A program made the position numbers and the translations under genes. 64,000 bases of DNA, from positions 25,890,001-25,954,000 of the forward strand of contig NC_083697.1 of the NCBI RefSeq assembly GCF_033118175.1, in the 5' to 3' direction. The stretch is from Dama dama (lineage: Eukaryota; Chordata; Mammalia; Artiodactyla; Cervidae). This document shows, in pieces, positions 59,501 to 64,000 of the stretch. The notes below the pieces were generated by a model. That model was not told where the DNA came from, searched no databases, and worked only from the letters and a program-made list of their open reading frames with translations. How positions within the stretch are numbered: the stretch's first letter is position 1; each line of letters starts with the position of its first letter.

Positions 59501-61675
59501 ACGCCTCCATTCACTCAGTGCTTACTACATGCAGGGTACTACAAGGTTAACTTACTAGATGCTAAGCTCTTTGCATCCATGATCTCATTCAGTCCTCACA
59601 AGGGTTCCATGTGGCATTACTCCCATTTTAAAAATGAGAAGACTCAAGCTCAAAGAAAGGAAGTCTCTTACCTAAGGTTACATATCAAGTCTATGACAGA
59701 GCCTGGTTTGAAATCGAAGCCCACACTCTTATCTTTACCACCTTCCTAATTTACAGGGGAAAAAAATTGAATCCTTGAGCGCAGTACATGCAGTCTGGCC
59801 CTGTCTACCTGCTCCGCGTCAACACTCACTGCCTCGTATGTCCTAGAAATACTGAGCTTTTCTTGTTCTCTGAACACTCTGCTCCCTCTAAACTTCATTT
59901 CCTCTGCACATGCGGTTTCCTCTGCCTGAAACTTCCTCCTGTCCCTCACAAGGTTTTCAGAGAGAGAGGAGGTCCCCCTGTGAGACATGTGATATCCTCT
60001 CAAAGGCAACTAATTACCTGATGTTATTTAATTGCCCTTTTCCCTTCCCTCCATCACATTTCATTTTCTTCCTTACCCTCAAGAGGCTGCTGACAGAGAT
60101 GCTTGGTCTTACAACTCACCCACACAGGTCCTCCCATCAGGGGCCAGCTGGAGGCCAGGAGACGGGCACTTGCACCGGATTTGACCTTTGACAACATCAC
60201 AGCCATACTGACAGTTTGCCATGGAGCATGTCAGGGCACCTGGAAAGACAGTGACTGTCTGACTCAGAGAGACAGAGCGCGTGCCTGGGACCTAAAATAA
60301 CGGTTTTCTACTTATCCTGAAATCAGTGACACTGAATCAACAATGAAGACAAAACGGGCTTAATGCTCCAACAATCTAAAAAAAAGTCAAAAATAGGAGG
60401 AAGGACACAGAGACCTTCTTCCCTCAGAGGTGATTAAGAAGTGAACCAGTTTTGTTAGTATCTGGGGAAGACCCTTAATGCATCTGAAGAACTAAAAGAC
60501 AAATGTAAAACTTAGAAAAATTATCTGGAAATTTTTCCAGTGGCCAAGCCAAATAGAAAATTGAGGTTATTTTTCCAGATTACTCATATTAAGTGCTGGT
60601 CTTAGCTAAAATATCCAAGTAAGTGTCTCAACCATCCCTTAAATGTCTCCAGGTACAGCACATTTCCCAGTGAGTTGTACAAGGACAGAGGATTCTAGCA
60701 TCCCTCCCACTTGTTCATAAGCATAAACTCGCCTCACTGCAAAAAGTTCCATGGTAAATATGAAATGATAAATAAAATTAGCTAACCTTTTTATTTTATA
60801 AAATGCAATCCAATTAGAGATAGCTGATACCTACTGATAATTAACTGATCTAGCTGATAGTTCAGTAAAAATAAAATTCAAGTCATTAACTATTAGATAT
60901 CCTATAACCACAACCTCAATTCAACATTCAGCCTGCAGAGAATTTTAGGCCATTGTCCATTTATAAAACACATCCAAATGATAGTAGGAAACATCATCCA
61001 TTTCTTTTTTACAAAGACACATGTGAAATCTACTTTTAAGTTATTTTAAGCTTTTTTTTTTTTCATTTGAACTATGGTTTTTCAAGAAAAAAGTCATAAC
61101 TTAGCCTTCAGACTATTATCAAGAAATATAAAACTAAAGTGAGTGGGTACTTATGGGTGGTTTATACTCAATAACTAGGCTGGGTGGATTCCCTACCAGC
61201 CAACAGTTTACTGTCCAGCCTTATGGAGAGCACAACAGTCCTCAAATGGTCACCAAGGTTCTTTTTCTACATGGAACAGTTCTAAAACCAGATGGAAGAC
61301 AGGGGGAAGTGTGCTAGGAATAACATCAGAAGACCATTTCCAAATCAGTTTGACGTTGGCACCCATGGTAAAAGAATGCTAGACATCTACAGTGGGCAGC
61401 TCTCATCCTGGTTTTCCATTCCTCAGGCACACATACAAACACGCGCTCACATCCTGCTTCGGAGGAGGGTTAGGAGGCCACTTTCACACACTTGCAGGGC
61501 ACAGCGTGCAGTCAAGCCCAGAGCACTTATAAAGCAGTTAAGATTCTTGACATACTTGAGCAGGACCCATCCGGCATAAGCATGTATCCGTTGAGACAGT
61601 AGCACTTGTAGCTGCCGTAAGTGTTCATGCATCTGTGCTTGCAGGGCCGCGGCTTCAGGCCACACTCGTTTAGGT
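32432..61675 (-). CDS. NPNT: Nephronectin, 3' nine coding exons (5' end outside window)
   Basis: Nine exons joined on the minus strand (61675-61556, 60239-60120, 58289-58155, 57849-57727, 56338-55943, 41614-41528, 40954-40856, 34193-33937, 32542-32432) give a continuous reading frame of about 481 residues plus a TAG stop. Every border is GT-AG and every phase fits. Domain order is cbEGF (starts DLNEC), EGF, cbEGF, cbEGF, Pro/Thr-rich linker ending in RGD, an acidic segment with LFEIFEIER, and a MAM domain with four cysteines. This architecture and the wording are those of nephronectin, a secreted basement-membrane protein that binds integrin alpha8beta1 and acts in kidney development (family knowledge). 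EGFL6 is the closest paralogue, but the RGDVF and LFEIFEIER context fits NPNT. Human NPNT is about 565 residues, so roughly 88 N-terminal residues (signal peptide and first EGF) should lie beyond 64000. No frameshift or internal stop was seen. Confidence 0.96.
32543..33936 (-). other. NPNT: NPNT intron between the last two coding exons
   Basis: 1.4 kb without ruminant SINEs. It is AT-rich, then increasingly GC-rich as it approaches the MAM exon at 33937. No additional exon was recognised. Confidence 0.65.
33937..34193 (-). CDS. NPNT: NPNT exon: central MAM domain
   Basis: 257 bp, enters in phase 1 and leaves in phase 0, acceptor cccctgcag, donor gtaagt. It encodes GQYLAVSAAK, GDLCLSFRHKVTG, LQVFVRKH and a GWRQT segment ending GADIKS, the beta-sandwich core of the MAM domain with its third cysteine. 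The exon is strikingly GC- and CpG-rich compared with its AT-rich introns. As a result the opposite strand also stays open in several frames, but those frames have no support. Confidence 0.95.
39533..39741 (-). repeat. Bov-tA SINE in NPNT intron
   Basis: Starts AAGTGAAAGTGTTAGTCGTT on the plus strand and ends ATCTGAACCACCAGGGAATT. It is in sense orientation with respect to NPNT transcription. Confidence 0.92.
40080..40099. repeat. Poly(C) tract
   Basis: A 20-base tract with 19 C and one G, uninterrupted over 16 or more C, in an NPNT intron. Long poly(C) runs are rare and length-unstable. Confidence 0.9.
40856..40954 (-). CDS. NPNT: NPNT exon: start of MAM domain
   Basis: 99 bp, phase 1/1, acceptor cttgcag, donor gtaaaa. 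It encodes VLIHSCNFDHGLCGWI and then a segment ending WEPVRDPAG. The two cysteines and the C-x-F-D...LCGW pattern are the diagnostic start of a MAM (meprin/A5/mu) domain. It is 573 bp from the LFEIFEIER exon and 6.7 kb from the next MAM exon. Confidence 0.95.
41385..41465 (+). repeat. L1 3'-end fragment
   Basis: GCAGAAACTAAAACAACATT and GTAAAGCAATTATCCTCCAA are the closing words of artiodactyl L1. It lies 63 bp from the LFEIFEIER exon. Confidence 0.75.
41528..41614 (-). CDS. NPNT: NPNT exon: LFEIFEIER integrin synergy segment
   Basis: 87 bp, phase 1/1, acceptor attgcag, donor gtagat (weak). It encodes PRQPSND, then LFEIFEIER (codons 41565-41591), then GVSADDEAKDDP. Its first codon is completed by the last base of the RGD exon 14.3 kb upstream. 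LFEIFEIER is known in nephronectin as an auxiliary site that raises affinity for alpha8beta1 beyond RGD alone (literature knowledge). The exon is short, acidic and intact. Confidence 0.93.
42055..42625 (+). repeat. L2 LINE fragment split by a truncated Bov-tA
   Basis: L2-type text (CAAACTCCTTAGCACGGTGT; TGTCTTATTCATGTGGCATT; CATTCAGTAAGTGTTTACTG) is interrupted by an antisense Bov-tA piece at about 42272-42358. Confidence 0.65.
45411..45601 (-). repeat. Bov-tA SINE in NPNT intron
   Basis: Antisense on the plus strand, from AAGTGTTAGTTGCCTGGTCG to ACTGAGCCACCAGGAAAGAC. Confidence 0.92.
45602..45802 (+). repeat. L1 3'-end fragment
   Basis: Artiodactyl L1 3' UTR text (CTACATAGCACAGAGAACTC; GCTGATTCACTTTGCTATAG; GTAAAGCAAGTAAACTCCAA) followed by an A-rich tail. 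Confidence 0.75.
47350..47519 (+). repeat. MIR SINE, interrupted by a young L1
   Basis: TATGCCAAACACTATGGTAG, TTATTATCCCCACTTACAGA and GGAAACCAAGGCACAGCAAG are MIR core wording. It continues after the L1 at about 48141. Confidence 0.8.
47520..48125 (+). mobile_element. Young 5'-truncated L1 with exact 15-bp target duplication
   Basis: About 606 bp of ruminant L1 3' end, running from GTGCACCCCAATGTTCATCG to an A-rich tail. Flanked by AACATGCTGCAAATC at 47505-47519 and 48126-48140, identical on both sides. Inserted in an MIR in an NPNT intron, antisense to the gene. A short open frame at 47508-47771 is the tail of L1 ORF2. Confidence 0.93.
48884..49065 (-). repeat. Bov-tA SINE (left arm of an inverted pair)
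   Basis: Starts GTGTGCACGCTCCGTTGCTC on the plus strand. Faces a sense copy 62 bp away. Confidence 0.9.
49128..49342 (+). repeat. Bov-tA SINE (right arm of an inverted pair)
   Basis: Sense copy ending GACAGGACTTAGAGACTAAA and (CCA)n. Confidence 0.9.
49856..49926 (+). repeat. BovB/Bov-tA 3' tail fragment
   Basis: Short tail with GGTCGCAAAGAGTTGCACAC and ACTTAGTGACTGAACAGCAA. Confidence 0.7.
50826..51047 (-). repeat. Bov-tA SINE
   Basis: Antisense on the plus strand, directly beside a BovB fragment on the same strand. TGACTAAAC occurs at both borders (50817-50825 and 51048-51056). Confidence 0.9.
51057..51716 (-). mobile_element. BovB (RTE) LINE fragment in NPNT intron
   Basis: Minus-strand translation in two frames (51713-51402, 51392-51063) gives the BovB C-terminal reverse transcriptase with one frameshift and no catalytic motif (5'-truncated). 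It directly follows an antisense Bov-tA SINE. Similar CTAAACAT stretches flank the pair. Confidence 0.93.
51875..52090 (-). repeat. Bov-tA SINE with 12-bp target duplication
   Basis: Antisense on the plus strand. Exact duplication ATCAGGTAACTT at 51863-51874 and 52091-52102. Confidence 0.94.
52345..52500 (+). repeat. MIR-like SINE relic
   Basis: TGCCATTTAACAGATGAGAA and the following low-complexity MIR wording. Diverged. Confidence 0.6.
53568..53676 (+). repeat. BovB 3'-end fragment
   Basis: AAACTCCAGGAGACAGTGAG through CACAATTTAGTGACTAAACA and (CAA)n, the BovB tail. Confidence 0.85.
55020..55605 (+). repeat. L1 ORF2 fragment
   Basis: L1 ORF2 wording in sense (AAATGGTGCTGGGAAAACTG; GACTTGAACAAAAGACCTGA; CTCCTAGAAGAAAACAGGAA) with stops. 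Followed by a Bov-tA and a further L1-like remnant to about 55920. Confidence 0.8.
55652..55822 (+). repeat. Bov-tA SINE
   Basis: Sense copy lacking its first bases, GACCTGGGTTCAATCTCTGG to CACAGCTGAGCGACTAAGTA. 121 bp from the RGD exon's donor side. Confidence 0.9.
55943..56338 (-). CDS. NPNT: NPNT exon: Pro/Thr-rich linker with RGD integrin-binding motif
   Basis: 396 bp, the largest coding exon here, phase 1/1, acceptor cttctag, donor gtgagt. It starts in the Tyr codon of YIPRVMIEPSG and runs through a low-complexity Pro/Thr/Arg-rich stretch with an eight-proline run, the kind of sequence usually heavily O-glycosylated. It ends KPRGDVF. The RGD codons are at 55950-55958, only seven bases from the donor. 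RGD is the known primary contact for integrin alpha8beta1. The plus strand opposite the proline run is a G-rich tract (about 56096-56125). Confidence 0.95.
56339..57726 (-). other. NPNT: NPNT intron between EGF5 and RGD exons
   Basis: 1.4 kb, strongly AT-rich, with a short TA-rich simple repeat near 56515-56550. No ruminant SINE or other recognisable element. Confidence 0.65.
57727..57849 (-). CDS. NPNT: NPNT exon: EGF-like repeat 5 (calcium-binding)
   Basis: 123 bp, phase 1/1, acceptor gatgcag, donor gtgagt. It encodes DIDECSLGQYQC, CYNIHGSYKCKC and the final DGLNCV, with six cysteines and an Asn-hydroxylation motif. The open frame runs past the donor into the intron (about 90 bp more), which is chance read-through and not coding. 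Confidence 0.96.
58155..58289 (-). CDS. NPNT: NPNT exon: EGF-like repeat 4 (calcium-binding)
   Basis: 135 bp, phase 1/1, acceptor ttttctag, donor gtaata (weaker than consensus GTRAGT). It encodes DIDECATGRASC, then CVNTFGSYICKC, and ends GGKYQCH. The calcium-binding and Asn-hydroxylation signatures are both intact. Only 305 bp of intron separates it from the next exon, so the two cbEGF exons form a close pair. Confidence 0.96.
58440..59510 (+). repeat. L2 LINE fragments
   Basis: L2 3'-half wording on both sides of the Bov-tA (TAGTACTTAACAGGATCTGG; GAGAGTACTCAATAAATACC). Diverged. Confidence 0.6.
58797..58987 (+). repeat. Bov-tA SINE
   Basis: Sense copy, GGGCTTCCCTGGTAGCTCAG to GACATGACTGAGCGACTTTC, inserted in an L2. 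Confidence 0.93.
59515..59725 (+). repeat. MIR SINE
   Basis: CAGTGCTTACTACATGCAGG, TCATTCAGTCCTCACAAGGG, ACAGAGCCTGGTTTGAAATC: almost complete MIR. Confidence 0.85.
59770..60065 (+). repeat. L2 LINE fragment
   Basis: GCACATGCGGTTTCCTCTGC and CTGAAACTTCCTCCTGTCCC match the L2 3' region. It ends shortly before the EGF3 exon. Confidence 0.6.
60120..60239 (-). CDS. NPNT: NPNT exon: EGF-like repeat 3
   Basis: 120 bp, phase 1/1, acceptor tttccag, donor gtgagt. It encodes ALTCSMANCQYGC followed by a second cysteine cluster and PDGRTCV. The six cysteines are spaced as in EGF, but the N-terminal calcium-binding acidic pattern is missing, so this is the non-calcium module between two cbEGF modules. 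It begins by completing a Ser codon from the preceding exon. Confidence 0.94.
60240..61555 (-). other. NPNT: NPNT intron between EGF2 and EGF3 exons
   Basis: 1.3 kb, AT-rich, with a T-run near 61052. No repeat of known class and no further exon was recognised. Confidence 0.7.
61556..61675 (-). CDS. NPNT: NPNT exon: EGF-like repeat 2 (calcium-binding)
   Basis: 120 bp, phase 1 at both ends. The acceptor is preceded by a pyrimidine run (ttttcag) and the donor is gtatgt. It encodes one six-cysteine EGF module beginning DLNEC (calcium-binding signature). CMNTYGSYKCYC fits the Asn-hydroxylation pattern C-x-N-x4-Y-x-C-x-C. It is the most 5' NPNT exon found in the window. Between it and 64000 I found no sequence encoding the first EGF or the signal peptide. 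Confidence 0.95.
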
Positions 61676-64000
61676 CTGAAAAGAACGGGGTGGGAGCAGA
61701 AAGATGACAAAACCTCGACACCACTGTGAACCACTGAAAATGCTTCTCTATGCTGAAGAATGAAGGGAAAAAGTCAATCAAGCTACAGTAACCAGCCGTA
61801 AACATAAGACTGTTTGCTCACAGTGTCTTCATTTTAATGCTGGTTACATTAGAGCCGTGAAAAGTCTCCTATCAAAGGTGACTGGAAGCTTTATAACAAT
61901 GGCAGGCTGTGTGAATTTCTGGGGCTTAAATAATCTAACGTGTGATCTCTGTTTACAGAGGACAGTTGAGATTCTCCTCACTGACACATACATGGTTTAT
62001 CATCCCTAGAAAGAGCAGGGCACACACCATCTATCTGACTTCAACATCCTCAAAATATCTGGGGTTATACTACTAGATTCACTCTACTTCAATTTCTTCT
62101 TGTCTCTGTTTAAAGAAGATACTGTGTGAACCTATCTTAGTTTACAGAAAGTATACGGATTTTTAATATTAGACTCCTTTGACCTTCCTAAAGAAAGGCT
62201 ACTCTTTTTTAAAAGGATAGAAGCTCAATGAATTAGAGTGATCACTGTTGAGGTTCCTCTTATTCACAGTCTATAAATTGATCTCAGATTAAAGAAGAAG
62301 CTTCAGTCTCCTACTATAGTAAAGCATTTGAATTACAAAATAAACTTAAAAAAAGATCCTCCAACATTATTTTCATTCATTCTCCAGTTAGGAAGGGCAT
62401 ATAGAAATACAAATGGACAATACATAATGGACTATCATCCTGTATTTTAGGTTTACTGGTTTAAATATCAATATGAAGGGAGTTAATGAACTTCACGTGA
62501 TACTTTTCCAGCCTCAAGTGAAAATAAATCTCATGACAAATATACACTGAAACACTAATGCCCCAAATACAGATTTCATTAAAAAGAAATATGACATGTT
62601 TATTTTGTCAGGACTGCCAGCAAAGGCACCTGATTAGCCTAATTTAATTATCTATTAATCCATGTCATCAAATTGGAAATATATCTAGTTACAAGTTGTT
62701 TTCAAATCTAACTAAATTTAAATCTGACCTGCTCATTTATTAAAAATCTATACATATTTATATACTTAATGTAACTAAGTACATTGTTTTTTAAAACCAT
62801 CAAATAGTTATTTCATATAAAAATTTTAAAACTATTTTACCAACTTAAAACTATTTTGCCGACTTAGTCTTTTTTCTAACCTTAACAAAACTGTAAGCAG
62901 ATCCCCAGCTGGGTGAAGCCTGGGGAGGTTACATAAATAAACCAGATACCTTCATCATCTCCTGGCTTTCTTTATTTTTAAACTTCATACACTCTTGCCC
63001 AGTCAAGGATATTCAAAACAGAATCATAATTAAAATATTTTTCAAAAAATTTCCTCAAAGAAACTACTTTGCAAAAAATTGTTAAAAATTAGTAAAATTT
63101 TAAAATCAATGAGAAAAGACAGAAAGAAATTCATTCCACTTCTTATATTCTTATACCTTGTATTTCAATATTTATTAAAAATTAGAGTCAAAGTCTTTTC
63201 TCAAGTTCTAAGAGTTAATTATGATGCCTAATGTGTCCCTGAAGATTCACACCTCGCTTTGATAAATCCCTGACTGATATTATAGTAAATAGTATTTAAA
63301 TCTGAATATATTAAGAGAAAGGCTTTGTGATTTAAATATTCCTCTGTACTAAGCAGGAATAGATTAGTACAAGAAAAAATAGAGTAAGACTGAATTCCAT
63401 ACCTCAAGAGAAGTATATTGATGGATATAAAACATGTCAATTAAGAACCCTTAGGTTTACTCTTAAAGAGCATCAGAAACTTCTGTGGGTTCCTGATGGG
63501 ATTGGCTAGATGTTTATAGCACCAGGCAGCTCATATACAAGGCATATTTAAGCCAATGGAAATGTCTGCAGACACTATGGCCATGAACTAAAGCTGACGC
63601 CCAGCTGAGGCCGCTCCAGTCTTGGTGAATAAAGTGCCCCTGAGGATGGCCATGAGGGTCTTTACAACTCAGACTGGGGTTGCTGGTGGTCTTCCATCAA
63701 AGTTACCTTTCCCTTCCCATAACAAAAAATACATTTAGGGGTTAAGAATCATAAAACTGAAAGGAAATGAAAAATCAGTGAGATATCATAATTCCTACAA
63801 AAAAGACCCAAACAAACCTGAGAATCACCTATGAAATGATACGGAAAATGAAATAAACATGCAGTATTCAGGGGGGCAAATATGGAGACACGTGTTGGCT
63901 ATTTTACTATTATTAAATTGACACATAAGCATCCAAATAGGCTGAAAGCAATTTGAGAAAGCTGCATTCTAACAGCTGGTGACAGGCTGGGTGACACCCC
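61676..64000 (-). other. NPNT: NPNT intron (5' part, continues past window)
   Basis: AT-rich unique DNA upstream of the EGF2 exon. I see no ruminant SINE, no exon encoding the first EGF or signal peptide, and no other gene. The segment 61690-61805 continues the exon reading frame only by chance. Confidence 0.7.

Larger units (their letters stand above)
58290..60119 (-). other. NPNT: NPNT intron between EGF3 and EGF4 exons (repeat-filled)
   Basis: 1.8 kb built almost entirely of plus-strand repeats: L2 pieces at about 58440-59510 and 59770-60065, a Bov-tA SINE at 58797-58987, and an MIR at about 59515-59725. No exon was seen. Confidence 0.65.

Noticed and set aside
1..64000. CRISPR arrays, operons, bacterial or phage genes
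   Set aside because: Repeats, introns and codon context are mammalian. No regularly spaced short repeats with unique spacers were seen.
61676..64000. Signal-peptide or first-EGF exon of NPNT
   Set aside because: No minus-strand segment with the required cysteine spacing and splice sites was found; they must lie beyond the window.

Overview
The window is mammalian nuclear DNA from a pecoran ruminant (cattle, sheep, goat, buffalo or deer type). This rests on dozens of Bov-tA and BOV-A2 SINEs, two BovB (RTE) LINE copies, CHR-type SINEs and a ruminant-type L1 3' end, mixed with older MIR, L2, MER5, MER20 and Tigger relics. Species within Pecora cannot be fixed from the sequence alone. The only functional gene recognised is NPNT (nephronectin). 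It is on the minus strand, and its 3' two thirds occupy about 29.8-64 kb.

Region by region. (1) 1-3.15 kb: part of a decayed class I endogenous retrovirus (minus strand), with gag capsid sequence at the left edge, a degenerate minisatellite, an LTR-like plus-strand insertion and a recognisable minus-strand LTR at 2.77-3.15 kb. (2) 3.15-8.7 kb: gene-free DNA with SINE and hAT (MER5A, MER20) relics. (3) 8.7-27.7 kb: one old antisense L1 blown apart by later insertions. These are an old LTR that itself carries a solo LTR with a 5-bp target duplication, a 12.4-kb class I retrovirus (12,419-24,861) and a Tigger-type MITE. The retrovirus is in turn loaded with SINEs, a BovB LINE and a processed pseudogene of LAMTOR5. 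(4) 27.7-29.75 kb: intergenic repeats. (5) 29.77-32.43 kb: probable NPNT 3' UTR, which contains a CR1/L3 LINE fragment in sense orientation. (6) 32.43-61.68 kb: nine NPNT coding exons with GT-AG borders and matching phases. They encode EGF-like repeats 2-5, a Pro/Thr-rich linker ending in the RGD integrin motif, a short acidic exon with the LFEIFEIER element, and a MAM domain split over three exons. The 5' exons (signal peptide, first EGF) lie beyond 64 kb.

NPNT is a secreted extracellular-matrix ligand of integrin alpha8beta1 (family knowledge). In this window the EGF array, the RGD linker and the MAM domain are modular. Every exon from 61.7 to 40.9 kb is a phase-1 symmetric cassette, so skipping any of them would keep the reading frame.

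The most unusual structure is the 12.4-kb retrovirus. Its 5' end is not an LTR. It begins exactly at what looks like a tRNA-Phe primer-binding site, directly against L1 sequence, while its other end looks like a normal U5 terminus. The L1 is rejoined without loss if a 4-bp GTTT duplication is assumed. This is what integration of a reverse-transcription product that failed second-strand transfer would look like.
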